DNA of 64,000 bases from Terriglobus saanensis SP1PR4 (GTDB taxonomy: Bacteria > Acidobacteriota > Terriglobia > Terriglobales > Acidobacteriaceae): NCBI RefSeq assembly GCF_000179915.2, contig NC_014963.1:3100001-3164000 (forward strand), read 5' to 3'. Position numbers and translations under genes: made by a program. This document shows positions 16,412 through 26,057 of this stretch, piece after piece (position 1 is the stretch's first letter; each line of letters begins with the position of its first letter). Under the pieces are notes generated by a model. That model saw only the letters and a program-made list of their open reading frames with translations. It searched no databases and was not told the DNA's origin.

Positions 16412-19154
16412 ATGGCCATCCTCGCGCGCCTTCGCTCTTTCAAACGCTCTCTCCTGCATCGCAATCAACGCGAAAGAGAGCTCTCCGACGAACTCGCATT
16501 CCACCTTGAAGCTCGCGCTGCAGACCTCGAACGCGAAGGTCTCTCTGCAAGGGAAGCCGCCCGCCGAGCGCGCCTCGAATTCGGAACCCTCGAAACACAT
16601 AAGGACAACGTCCGCGCCTCGCTTGGTCTGCGTCTCCTCGACGAGCTCTACGCCGATCTGCGCTATGCCATGCGGATGCTCCGCCGCAGCCCCGGCTTCA
16701 CTGCGGTCGCCATCGGCTCGCTTGCACTCGGCATAGGTGCGAACACGATCATCTTTTCTCTGGCAAAAAACGCCCTGCTGGATCGACTCGCGGTGCCACA
16801 ACCTCAGCAACTGCGCATCCTCACGCTCTTCAGTTCGGGGAACACCCCCATCCACTCCTCGTGGGGCACGAACTACAACACGAAAGACACACTTGAAACG
16901 ACCTCGTTCTCTTACCCTGTCTATCAACTCCTCCGTCAACAAAACCTTGAACATCCGGCCCTGCAGGATCTCTTCGCCTTCAAACGTCTTCGCGAGCGCG
17001 ATTTCACTTTCACCGTCTCTGGACAGACAGAGATGGTCTCAGGGCAGATCGTCTCAGGAAACTTATATCAGCAGCTCGGTGTGCGCCCGACACTCGGTCG
17101 TCCTCTTCTACCCTCCGACGATAGGCCCCCTGGGGCTGGTCCTGTCATCACAATCAGCGATGGCCTTTGGAAACGTGTCTTCGGCCGCTCTCCGGATGCG
17201 ATCGGCAAGGTGGTCCAACTCAACTTCATTCCAGTCACAATTGTTGGCGTCAACCCGCCTGACTTCACTGGGGCAGCAAGCGTCCAGAATGCACCTGACA
17301 TCTTCTTCACTTTCGCGATGCAGCCTCTTCTTCTACCTCAACAGCCAAAAGCTTCGATCCTGCAAAATAAGGACTTCTGGTGGGTACAGATCATGGGACG
17401 CGCACGGGCGGGTGCCTCTCCCGAGACCGTGAATGCGGCGCTGCAAGTCTGGCTGGAGCAGGACATCCGTGCCACCCTTCCTATCAAGCAAGGGGACAAA
17501 ATGCCCACCGTCCTTGCGAAAGATGGGAGCCAGGGGATGGCAGAATCCGTTCGCACGTTCAAAGACCCTATGATCGTCCTTCTCTCCTTGACGGGACTTG
17601 TGCTTCTGCTCGCCTGCGCCAACATGGCCAATCTCTTACTCGCACGATCTGCGGCCCGCCAACGCGAGGTCGCAGTTCGCATGGCGCTTGGAGCAAGTCG
17701 CGCGGGTCATGCGACAGTTACTTACAGAGAGTCTTCTCATCTCCTGCTTCGGAGGTGCAACGGGTTTTGCCCTCGGATATCTGGGCCGCGAGGTGATTCC
17801 ACATCTTTATTCGTCGCCATGGCGTCCACCTTCCCTGCACTCCGACTTCGACCATCGCATCTTCCTCTTCGCGCTCACCGTCTCCCTTGGCACAGGCCTC
17901 CTCTTTGGGCTTGCGCCTGCGCTTCAACTTACACGCCAGGACGTGAACACCGGGCTGAAGGACACCTCCGGATCGACCACCCGCCGCAGGAAAGGCCTGG
18001 CAGGTTCAGGCCTGATTACCTTGCAGGTCGCCCTCTCTGTGCTTCTCGTCATAGGCGCAGGCCTCTTCTCTCGAACGCTGATCAACCTCAACCGAAATCA
18101 CCTCGGCTTTGATCCCCAGGGCATTCTTTTATTCACCCTGCAAGCACCCGCATCCCACTTTCCCGGAGAGGAGGCTATCAGTCTGCATCAACGGATGGAA
18201 GCGAGTCTCCGCCTCGTACCCGGAGTTTCTTCTGTCACGCTCTCAATGAGCCCTATCCTGGCGCACTATTCATCCACGGTTAACTTTCAGCCTTCAGAAC
18301 AGGAGAAGCGTGACGAAAAAAACGACGGCATACACAACAACACCGTCGGCCAGAGCTTCTTCGAGACGTACCGCATTCCTCTTCTCTATGGAAGATCGTT
18401 TACCTCGACGGACACGGCATCGTCTCCACCCGTCGCCGTCATCAATCAGGCCCTCGCGCGCAGGTTCTATCCCAACCTGAATCCTGTGGGCAAAACCTTT
18501 CACAACCCGGAGAAGAATGCTGCTCCCATCCAGATCATCGGCGTCGTCTCGGATGCCCTCTACGAAGAACTCCAGGGCACACCGCCTCCGACGTTCTACC
18601 TCTATTACCCGCAGGTCAAGTTTCAGGAGCAAATGACGTTCGTGGTGAAGACCTCGCGGCGTCCCGAAGATCTGCTTCCCGCCATCCGCCGTGCGGTCGC
18701 AGACGTCGATCGCGACCTCCCTCTCCTCGATGTGCGGACGCAGCAGGAGCAGATTAACGACTCCATCGCGCAGGAACGTCTCTTCGCTCTCCTCACCGTC
18801 TCCTTCGGAATCCTTGCGCTTATCCTCGCCTGCATCGGCATCTACGGCGTCATGGCCTACAACGTCGCGCGCCGCGTCAACGAGATCGGCATCCGCATCG
18901 CTCTGGGAGCGCGACCCAGCGAAGTGCGCAATATGGTTCTCCGCGAAAGTTCGTGGATGGCCCTTATAGGAATCGCCGTCGGCCTTGCTACTTCTTTCTG
19001 GCTGACTCGCTTCGTCAAAAGCATGCTCTATGAGTTGCAACCTACAGACCCGGCTATTTTTATCGGCGCGGCCCTGCTTCTTCTCTTCGTGAGTCTCTCC
19101 TCGGCCTACGGCCCCGCACGCCGTGCCGTCCGCATCGATCCCATGGAGGCCTAA
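16412..19154 (+). pseudogene. ADOP-type double permease broken by two single-base deletions (ADOP4)
   Basis: From ATG 16412 the frame encodes a normal prefix domain ('RERELSDELAFHLEA', 'GLSAREAARRARLEFG'), the first helix and periplasmic domain, up to 'REVAVRMALGASRA'. There, at about 17698-17706 (a CGCGCGGG run), one base is missing and the frame is lost. In the next frame the protein continues exactly as expected: 'RVMRQLLTESLLISC', a second periplasmic domain, 'NEIGIRIALGARPSEV' and a stop at 19154 after 'RIDPMEA'. Adding one C at 19150/19151 would give 'MEALRQE' and a stop at 19165, the normal end of this family. So two one-base losses lie in one gene: real decay, or sequencing error in G/C runs. 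Confidence 0.85.
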
Positions 19155-19218
19155 GGCAGGAATAAAAACGGTAAGAATGTATCCTCTTCTAAACAGAACC
19201 CTTCTCTGAGGACCTCTC

Positions 19219-20526
19219 TTGCTCGCACGCGCCGAACGCTACTTCGAGTTTTCACGCCTCGGCACCACATGGCGAACAGAAATCCTCGCCGGTCTGACCA
19301 CCTTCATCACGATGGCGTACATCGTCTTCGTGAATCCCGCGATCCTCTCCAAAACCGGTATGCCGATTGCAGCCGTCACGGCAGCAACCTGTCTGTGCGC
19401 GGGTCTCGGATCGATCCTCATGGGCGTCATCGCACGCTATCCCATCGCGCTCGCCCCGGGCATGGGACTGAACGCATACTTCACCTATACGGTCTGCCTG
19501 AAGATGCACATCCCCTGGCAGACCGCCCTCGGCGCAGTCTTTCTCTCCGGTGTGATCTTTCTTTTGCTTACCTTGGGAGGTATCCGGCAACTGCTCGTGG
19601 AAGCCATCCCCCGCGAACTGCACGCCGCGGTTGCAGGAGGCGTGGGACTCTTCATCGCGTTCATCGGCCTGACCGAAGCAGGCATCATCGTCAAAGACCC
19701 GAACACCGCCGTAACTCTCGGCAATCTAAAATCTCCCGACACCGCACTCGCTCTCTTCGGGCTGCTCCTCATCGCGCTGCTGCAGATCTTTCGCGTGCGT
19801 GCCTCGATCCTGATCGGCATCATGGGGACCATGTTGACGGGCTTCGTAATTGGCCGCGTTCACTGGACGCCGACGCATTACCGCCTCTCCGGCATCACAG
19901 CAACGGCTTTCAAACTCGACATCCGCGGCGCATTACACGTCGGCGCCTTCGAGATCATCTTCGTCTTTCTCTTCGTCGATCTCTTCGACAACATCGGAAC
20001 ACTGGTCGCGGTCTCGAAGAAAGCTGGCCTGATCACCGAAGACGCACGCATCCCCCGCCTCTCACGCATCTTCTTCGCCGACGCCACGGCGACCATCGCT
20101 GGATCTCTGGCAGGCACCAGCACCGTCTGTTCTTATATCGAGTCTTCAGCCGGAGTCGCAGCAGGCGGAAGAAGCGGTGTCCCGGCGATTGTAACGGGCC
20201 TCTGCTTCCTAGTCTCACTCTTCTTAGCACCGCTCGTCGGCGCAATCCCCTCGTCCGCAACCGCACCAGCGCTCATCATCGTGGGCGCGCTCATGCTTGG
20301 ATCGATCTCAGAAATTGAGTGGACCGATCCGCTGATCGCCTTCCCTGCATTCCTCACGCTGGTCATGATCCCACTCACGTACTCCATCGCAAGTGGCCTG
20401 GGCATGGGCATCGCCAGCTACGCTTTGCTCCGCCTTCTCAGTGGCCGAGCGAAGCGCAAGGAGTGGCTCCTCTATCTCCTGGCAGCCATGTTCATCCTGC
20501 GCTTCGTCTACTTGGGCACAAGCTAA
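19219..20526 (+). CDS. NCS2-family (AzgA-like) purine/uracil permease
   Basis: The product has 435 residues from a TTG start with GAGGA 6 nt upstream; homologues begin at the same point ('GTTWRTEILAGLTTFITMAY'). About 12-14 hydrophobic segments are visible. Family markers are 'GMGLNAYFTYTVC' near the first third, 'FEIIFVFLFVDLFDNIGTL' in the middle, and 'GTSTVCSYIESSAGVAAGG', which includes the substrate-binding region of the adenine/guanine/hypoxanthine group. It probably takes up hypoxanthine, guanine or adenine with protons; exact substrate unproven. It is monocistronic, followed by a REP-like repeat facing the DsbA-like gene. Confidence 0.92.
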   Translation: MLARAERYFEFSRLGTTWRTEILAGLTTFITMAYIVFVNPAILSKTGMPIAAVTAATCLCAGLGSILMGVIARYPIALAPGMGLNAYFTYTVCLKMHIPWQTALGAVFLSGVIFLLLTLGGIRQLLVEAIPRELHAAVAGGVGLFIAFIGLTEAGIIVKDPNTAVTLGNLKSPDTALALFGLLLIALLQIFRVRASILIGIMGTMLTGFVIGRVHWTPTHYRLSGITATAFKLDIRGALHVGAFEIIFVFLFVDLFDNIGTLVAVSKKAGLITEDARIPRLSRIFFADATATIAGSLAGTSTVCSYIESSAGVAAGGRSGVPAIVTGLCFLVSLFLAPLVGAIPSSATAPALIIVGALMLGSISEIEWTDPLIAFPAFLTLVMIPLTYSIASGLGMGIASYALLRLLSGRAKRKEWLLYLLAAMFILRFVYLGTS

Positions 20527-20551
20527 AGCTGCGAAAAAATGGAACCGAGGA

Positions 20552-20664
20552 GTGCCCCATTCTTTCGCAGCTTCATCGCGAAAGGGTGGGGTAGGTTCAT
20601 CGCAGATATCCATACGCACCCATTCTTGTCATTCCGTAGCGGAGCGCAGGAATCCGCTTCTGCT
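20552..20664 (-). repeat. REP-like composite repeat, copy 1
   Basis: On the minus strand a block B (20628-20664, AAGCGGATTCC ... CGCTACGGAATGAC) is followed by block A (20552-20591), a hairpin CCCCACCCTTTCGC ... GCGAAAGAATGGGG. It lies between the convergent permease and DsbA-like genes. Three related copies occur in this window. This copy lacks the GTTTGTGCGCTCTGCGCGA lead-in seen in the others. Confidence 0.85.
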
Positions 20665-20678
20665 CCTCAATCACCAAC

Positions 20679-21626
20679 CTATTTAAGCGCGATACCATCC
20701 TGCGTAGCCTGAAAAACAATAATCTGCTTCAGCGTCTCATAAGGAATCGAACCAATCGGCAGAAGGTGCCCATTGACCGAAAGCATCGGAGTCTCCATCA
20801 CGCCGGCATCGTTCGCCAGCGCAATCTGAGTTTCGATCCGCTTCTTGGCCGCAGGCGTCGCCGCACACGCGGCAATCGCAGCAGGATCCTGGCCCGCTTT
20901 CGTCACAGCATTCTTGAGCGTAGCTTCCCCGGCTTCAGGATTGAGCGCCTCCTGATGGTCGAAGACATCTTTCAGATAGACATAGAACGCAGACGGGCTC
21001 TTGTCTGCGATGCAATTGCCATACGAAGCCGCCTGCGCCGCGAAGGGATGAATCTCGGTCAGAGGAAAGTTCTGATAGACAACGCGAGCCTTCGGAAAGT
21101 CCCGAACCAGGTCGTCCATCGTCGCCTGCGCGTCTTTGCAGTGCGGGCACTGCATGTCGGCGAACTCAACCAGAAGCAACTCCTTACCCGCTGCGCCACG
21201 TGCGGGCCCGTCAGCGCGCGCCGTCAGCATTGCGCGCGTCGCAGCGAAGGGCTTCTCGCCAAAGTCGAAGACAGCATCCGAAATAGCGTGCTTACCATCC
21301 GGTGTCACAAAGAACTGCATCGTCTGCACCTTCGCTCCCGGACTCGGATCGGTCACAAAGACCGTAACCTTCGCAATATTCGGTGCCGCGGTCTTCTGGA
21401 TCGCCATCACCCGATAGATGCGGTTGACATCGTATCCCCAGATCGCTTTCAGAAAGGCATTCACCGTATCGACCGTAGGCGTAGACGCATCGAAGAAGCG
21501 CGGATTTGCAGCGGGAAGCGGGTCCGCAGGCGCGGCGGCAGCCGGGGCCTGTGCCAGAACAGAGGCAGCAGAGAGGGTACAAAAGAAAAAAAGGCGTGCA
21601 GCTGCTTTCATAACGAACGACGGCAT
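20679..21626 (-). CDS. Secreted DsbA-like thiol oxidoreductase (thioredoxin fold, CPHC)
   Basis: The product has 315 residues from ATG 21626, preferred because AGAGGGA lies 6 nt upstream and a signal peptide follows ('MKAAARLFFFCTLSAASVLA'). The open frame reaches 21662 without a ribosome-binding site. An N-terminal region of about 110 residues is followed by a DsbA-like thioredoxin domain with active site 'CPHC' in 'LLVEFADMQCPHCKDAQ', and later 'METPMLSVNGHLLP' with the cis-Pro position. It should act in the periplasm on disulfides; whether it oxidises or isomerises is unknown. It is 40 bp downstream of nadE on the same strand. Confidence 0.88.
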   Translation of the reverse strand: MPSFVMKAAARLFFFCTLSAASVLAQAPAAAAPADPLPAANPRFFDASTPTVDTVNAFLKAIWGYDVNRIYRVMAIQKTAAPNIAKVTVFVTDPSPGAKVQTMQFFVTPDGKHAISDAVFDFGEKPFAATRAMLTARADGPARGAAGKELLLVEFADMQCPHCKDAQATMDDLVRDFPKARVVYQNFPLTEIHPFAAQAASYGNCIADKSPSAFYVYLKDVFDHQEALNPEAGEATLKNAVTKAGQDPAAIAACAATPAAKKRIETQIALANDAGVMETPMLSVNGHLLPIGSIPYETLKQIIVFQATQDGIALK

Positions 21627-21665
21627 AGTAATTCCCTCTCGCGCTGATAGAACGATGCGCATGGC

Positions 21666-23327
21666 TTAGATCTGAACTTTTGCAGCAATCGGAAATCTTC
21701 TTCCCGGACCGAACGACTTTTGCGTAACTTTGAGAACCGGGGCCGCCTGCTGACGCTTGTACTCGCTGCGTTCGATGAGTTGCACTACATGGCGAACGAG
21801 CTCTGCGTTGACGCCCTGCGTCTCCGCAATCTGCCCCACCGATTCATAACGCTCCACGTAAGCTTCCACAATCGGATCCAGTACTTCATACGGCGGCAGA
21901 GAATCCGTGTCCTTCTGGTCTGGGCGGAGTTCGGCCGACGGAGGCTTGGTCAACGTATCGGCGGGTATAACCGCGCGCTTGCGGTTGGCGTAACGCGCCA
22001 GATCGTAGACACGCATCTTCACCACGTCGCCAATGACCGCCAGCGCGCCCACCATATCTCCATAAAGCGTGCAGTACCCAACGGCCATTTCGCTCTTATT
22101 GCCCGTGGTCAAAACCAGCGCGCCCGTCTTATTCGAAAGTGCCATCAGCAGGGTGCCACGGATACGTGGTTGCAGGTTCTCTTCTGCTAAACCAAAAGGC
22201 GTGCCTTGAAATGAGGGTGCCAGAGCCAGCGTAAAGCTGTCGTAAATCGAACGAATCGCAAAGAGGTCGAACGCAATACCGAGGTTCTCCGCGAGAGCGC
22301 GCGCGTCCTCCACCGAACCGCTGGAGGAGTACTCGCTCGGCATGCCGATCCCCTTCACGTTCTCCGCACCCAGAGCATCCACAGCGATCGCAGCGACGAC
22401 CGCCGAGTCAATGCCTCCGCTCAGCCCCACAATCGCTTTTTTGAAACCGCACTTCCGCACATAGTCCCGCGTACCCAAAACAAGCGCATCCCAAAGCTGC
22501 GCCGTATCGTCAGCCTCAGCGGTGGAGTCCACGCGCTCCGCCGAAGAAGTATCAAAGAGAATCAGATCTTCTTCGAAGGACTTCGCCTGCGCCAGCAAAC
22601 GACCATCAGGAGCCACGGCGAAGGAGCTACCGTCAAAGACCAGGCTATCGTTGCCGCCCACCTGGTTCACCATGGCCACCACCGCGCCATACCTCTGCGC
22701 CAAGGCGGCGAGCATCTTCCGCCGCGTCGTCAGCTTCCCACGCCAGAAAGGCGATGCGGAAATATTCAGCAGAAGTCTGGGTGCATTGCCCTCTTCGGCG
22801 CTGCTCATTAGGCGTTCGATTGGATCCGAGGCATACAGCCGATTCGGCCAGAACCCCTTGTCGTTCCATGCATCTTCGCAGATGGAAATCGCCACGTTGA
22901 CGCCATTGATCTCAATTAAAGACTGCGACACTGCTGGTTCAAAGTACCTCTGCTCGTCGAAGACATCGTAGAAGGGCAGCAGCATCTTCTGCTGAATAAA
23001 GCTCACCTTGCCACGCTGACACAAAGCCGCAACATTACGCGCCGTTTTCCCCGGCACGGCACCCGAGTGGAGAACCGATCCGCAAAGGATTGCCAGACCA
23101 TTCTTCTCCGTCGAGGCAGCCACCTGCGCAAGGGCCTCCTGCGCGGCTTCAAGAAAAGTCTTCTTCTCAATCAGATCAGCGGGAGGGTAGCCGCATACAG
23201 CGAGCTCCGGGAAGATCACCAGCTCAGCGCCAAGTCGGCTTGCCCGCAGCGCAAAATCCAGGATCACGGAAACATTTCCGGCGAAATCGCCTACAGTTGG
23301 ATTGATCTGCGCCAGCGCAATCTTCAC
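21666..23327 (-). CDS. nadE: Glutamine-dependent NAD+ synthetase
   Basis: The product has 553 residues from a GTG start. The N-terminal nitrilase-like glutaminase domain (about 1-255) shows 'FPELAVCGYPP', a catalytic Lys region and the Cys in 'ISICEDAWNDKGF'. The C-terminal synthetase domain has the P-loop 'GLSGGIDSAVVAAIAVDA', then 'TTGNKSEMAVGYCTLYGDM' and 'PPSAELRPDQKD'. It makes NAD+ from deamido-NAD+, ATP and glutamine in the cytoplasm. Domain order and length are normal for the fused enzyme. Confidence 0.96.
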   Translation of the reverse strand: MKIALAQINPTVGDFAGNVSVILDFALRASRLGAELVIFPELAVCGYPPADLIEKKTFLEAAQEALAQVAASTEKNGLAILCGSVLHSGAVPGKTARNVAALCQRGKVSFIQQKMLLPFYDVFDEQRYFEPAVSQSLIEINGVNVAISICEDAWNDKGFWPNRLYASDPIERLMSSAEEGNAPRLLLNISASPFWRGKLTTRRKMLAALAQRYGAVVAMVNQVGGNDSLVFDGSSFAVAPDGRLLAQAKSFEEDLILFDTSSAERVDSTAEADDTAQLWDALVLGTRDYVRKCGFKKAIVGLSGGIDSAVVAAIAVDALGAENVKGIGMPSEYSSSGSVEDARALAENLGIAFDLFAIRSIYDSFTLALAPSFQGTPFGLAEENLQPRIRGTLLMALSNKTGALVLTTGNKSEMAVGYCTLYGDMVGALAVIGDVVKMRVYDLARYANRKRAVIPADTLTKPPSAELRPDQKDTDSLPPYEVLDPIVEAYVERYESVGQIAETQGVNAELVRHVVQLIERSEYKRQQAAPVLKVTQKSFGPGRRFPIAAKVQI

Positions 23328-23359
23328 TCAGTCAGTGTATCGCGGCCAAGCTTGCCAAA

Positions 23360-24892
23360 TTAAGTCCCCGTACCACCGAAGACGACGCTGACTGTCCGCA
23401 GCAGGATCTTCAAGTCCAGCCACAGGCTCCAGTTTTCGACATAAGCCGTGTCGAGAGAAATATAGCTATCGAAGGATGGATCCTGACGCGCCTCAACCTG
23501 CCAGAGGCCCGTCAGGCCGGGCAGAACATCCAGACGGCGGAGATGATCCAGAGCATACTGCTCCACCTCAGCAGCCATGGGTGGACGTGGTCCGACCAGG
23601 CTCATATCGCCCCGCACAATGTTCCAAAGCTGCGGCAGCTCGTCGAGAGAGTACTTCCGCAGAAAGCGACCTACTCGCGTCACGCGAGGATCGTTGCTCA
23701 TCTTGAAGAGAACGCCATCCCGTTCGTTTTGGCCTGCAAGCTGCGCCTTCAGAGCATCGGCATTCTGCACCATCGTCCGAAATTTGAAGCAGTTGAAGCT
23801 CCGTCCTTTACGGCCAATGCGCTTCGCGCTGTAAAAGATCGGTCCTTTGGAATCCAGAGCGACCACCGCAGCCAGGATGAGAAACAAGGGCGCGAGGAAC
23901 ACGAGACCCACAAGCGAAATGGCCAAGTCGAGCATCCGCTTCAGCATGAACGAACCGATAGGGAACTCGCCGCGATGGAGTGGAATCGTGGGAAACTGCC
24001 CGACGTATTCGACGGGCGCATTCCACGCCAGACCGTCGTAGAGATCTGGAATCACGCGAACGTCGATCTTGAAGGTCCGAGCCTCTTCCACCAGTCTGAT
24101 CACCTGGGCGCGCTCCGCAGGAACGGAAAAGAAGATCTCGTCCACGAAAAGTCCGCGAGCAAGCGAAAGACAGTTGGGAAGATCGCCAATCACGTCGGGA
24201 TCGCCGGAGTTGCTCTCCTGCTCATTGAGACCGATGAAGCCTCGGAAGCGAAAACCCAGATGCCGCCGCGATTCCAGATGATTGCGCAAGGCGCGCGCAA
24301 CACTTCCAGAGCCCACGATCAGAATATTACGGGTATCAATGCCCTCACGGTAGCGGGCATAGACCATGCTGCGCCAGATGGCTCGACGCACGCAGAGGAT
24401 GATCATCGTGAAGATGATCGTCAGCAGTACAACCATCCGCGATTCCATCTGTGCGCGCGTAAGAAAAAGCGTGCCGCAAAGAAGAAGCCCGGCAACCGCA
24501 GTCGCCTGCAGCGTCATGCGCTGCTCATGCAAACCGCTTCGTCCCTCAATAGAACCATAGAGGCCATAGGAATGGCTAAAAAATACGAGGCAGACGGCAA
24601 ACCAGCCCATCGAGAGCGCAAACATGCGCACGCCGCCCGCAACAATCACGGTCAAAGATCCGGCATGATCTCGAACCATGACCGTCCTGTAACGCAGGGC
24701 AAGATAGGCAGCAAAAACCGCCGTCAAAACATCCAGAGCAGCCCACGCCATCCCTGTGATCGACAGCTTCCAGTTTTCGTTTGAGGCATGCCCCTTGGCG
24801 CGCTGCAGGGAACCTGCACGCCCTTCCCCAGATATCAAGCGACCTTCGGCATATTCTGAGATAAGTTTTTCCTTGGACTCAGTGAGGGACAC
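23360..24892 (-). CDS. Polyprenyl-phosphate sugar-1-phosphate transferase (WcaJ/EpsE-like, exopolysaccharide initiation)
   Basis: The product has 510 residues. Four to five membrane helices (about 45-170) are followed by a Rossmann-like CoA-binding domain ('NILIVGSGSVARALRNHL') and the catalytic bacterial sugar-transferase domain ('FMLKRMLDLAISLVGLV', 'GPIFYSAKRIGRKGRSFNCF', 'KFRTMVQNAD', 'SLDELPQLWNIVRGDMSLVG'). It starts exopolysaccharide or capsule assembly by moving a hexose-1-phosphate to undecaprenyl phosphate. The start is a GTG inside a 9-bp hairpin, with an in-frame stop four codons upstream, so no earlier start exists. No other polysaccharide genes are beside it. Confidence 0.92.
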   Translation of the reverse strand: MSLTESKEKLISEYAEGRLISGEGRAGSLQRAKGHASNENWKLSITGMAWAALDVLTAVFAAYLALRYRTVMVRDHAGSLTVIVAGGVRMFALSMGWFAVCLVFFSHSYGLYGSIEGRSGLHEQRMTLQATAVAGLLLCGTLFLTRAQMESRMVVLLTIIFTMIILCVRRAIWRSMVYARYREGIDTRNILIVGSGSVARALRNHLESRRHLGFRFRGFIGLNEQESNSGDPDVIGDLPNCLSLARGLFVDEIFFSVPAERAQVIRLVEEARTFKIDVRVIPDLYDGLAWNAPVEYVGQFPTIPLHRGEFPIGSFMLKRMLDLAISLVGLVFLAPLFLILAAVVALDSKGPIFYSAKRIGRKGRSFNCFKFRTMVQNADALKAQLAGQNERDGVLFKMSNDPRVTRVGRFLRKYSLDELPQLWNIVRGDMSLVGPRPPMAAEVEQYALDHLRRLDVLPGLTGLWQVEARQDPSFDSYISLDTAYVENWSLWLDLKILLRTVSVVFGGTGT

Positions 24893-24915
24893 AACGCGTT
24901 TTCACCCGTTGTGTC
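24888..24915 (-). promoter_or_regulatory. Leader hairpin enclosing the GTG start of the sugar transferase gene
   Basis: Arms GACACAACG (mRNA 5' side, 24915-24907) and CGTTGTGTC (24896-24888) are perfect and the start codon GTG (24892-24890) lies in the 3' arm. The 10-nt loop holds GGTGAAAACG. Folding of the leader would hide the start codon. No consensus Shine-Dalgarno is present. Confidence 0.5.
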
Positions 24916-25034
24916 GAAATTTTTCCATGAAGCCGGCGCGCAGAGAATTGCAATCAAAGAAGCAAAATAAAGGCAATACTTTCATCCTCAAGTGTATCCG
25001 AGAAGCCTTGAGATTCTTGAGATTCTGGCCCTTT

Positions 25035-26057
25035 TCAAACCGGAAGTACCAGGTCATCTAAATCTAAAAATTCTTGCACAATCGGGTCTTTGGACTTCCG
25101 CATCTCTTCCATCGTCCCAAAGAACACGGCCTTGCCTTCGTGCAAAAAGAAGATGCGATCAGCGAGCTTCTCCGCGAGCCGCATATCGTGCGTCACGACG
25201 ATGCTCGTAAGGTGAAGCTGATCTTTCAGACGCATGATGAGGTTTCCAAGCAGGTGCGCCATCAGGGGATCCACCATCGTCGTCGGTTCGTCGTAAAGCA
25301 CCGCCTCGGGTTGGGAGGCCAGCGCACGGGCGATCGCCACAGAGCGCTTCATACCGGTCGAAAGGTCCGAGGGCAGAAGGTCGTCCATACCGGCGACTCC
25401 CACCATTTCTAGCAGCCCCTTCACGATCTGTCGCATCTGTTCTTCGTCTAACTCGCCTTTTTCCCGAAGTGGGAAGGCCACATTCTCACCAACGGTAATG
25501 GAGTCAAACAAAGCCCCATTCTGAAAAACCATGGTGACTTTCTTCCGAATCTCCTGCATCTGCTTCTCGTTGAAGGCACAGATGTCTTCTCCGGCGACGC
25601 GGATCCTGCCGCTGTCGGCTTTCAAAAAACCCATAAGCATCTGCAACGAAACAGATTTGCCCACACCTGAACGACCCAGGATGCAGAGCGTCTCGCCAGG
25701 CTTCACAAAGAAGCTCACGCCCTCCAACACCTTCAAATCGCCGAAGGCCTTGGAGACATCCTCAAAGGAGATATACGGCGCCACCTCGACGTTATTATCC
25801 TGGGCGGCAATCTCCTCCGCTGCGGCCTCATTTTGTTCAGCGGCCACGGCCATGAACTCTTCCACCGCAGGCGCAACATCTTCGGAAACATCCGACGTGA
25901 GCGACGACTCGGCCTCCGGAATCCCTTTCGTCTCATTATCGGAGCGAATTTCGGGGTCCAAGGAGACGTCCGCCAGCTTTTCCGCAGGAGTGTGAGTATC
26001 CACTTGGCTCCGCTTTTCTACATTCTGCTTTTCTATCTCTTCATTTGGATCAGTCAT
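25035..26057 (-). CDS. MlaF-like ABC ATPase (lipid/organic transport) with long acidic N-terminal extension
   Basis: The product has 340 residues. Residues 1 to about 92 are a low-complexity acidic stretch (many E, D, A, S, V) not usual in the family. The ATPase domain follows: 'ISFEDVSKAFGDLKVLEGVS', Walker A 'GRSGVGKS', 'MVFQNGALFDSITVGENVAF' (MlaF hallmark), variant signature 'DLSTGMKRSVAIARAL', 'LYDEPTTMVDP' and 'VVTHDM'. It probably energises an MlaE-type permease, but no mlaE or mlaD gene is in the window. It overlaps mobA by 8 bp and is the last gene of the M20 peptidase-mobA operon. Confidence 0.88.
   Translation of the reverse strand: MTDPNEEIEKQNVEKRSQVDTHTPAEKLADVSLDPEIRSDNETKGIPEAESSLTSDVSEDVAPAVEEFMAVAAEQNEAAAEEIAAQDNNVEVAPYISFEDVSKAFGDLKVLEGVSFFVKPGETLCILGRSGVGKSVSLQMLMGFLKADSGRIRVAGEDICAFNEKQMQEIRKKVTMVFQNGALFDSITVGENVAFPLREKGELDEEQMRQIVKGLLEMVGVAGMDDLLPSDLSTGMKRSVAIARALASQPEAVLYDEPTTMVDPLMAHLLGNLIMRLKDQLHLTSIVVTHDMRLAEKLADRIFFLHEGKAVFFGTMEEMRKSKDPIVQEFLDLDDLVLPV

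Noticed and set aside
16262-19154. Two separate genes (16262-18112 and 17598-19154)
   Set aside because: They are halves of one ADOP permease in two frames joined by a one-base loss; the true start is 16412, right after padR3.
23543-24784. 413-codon plus-strand frame over the sugar transferase gene
   Set aside because: Antisense to a gene with clear catalytic motifs; no motif, signal or membrane pattern of its own. The same applies to long antisense frames at 43878-45053, 48191-49654 and 56262-57173.
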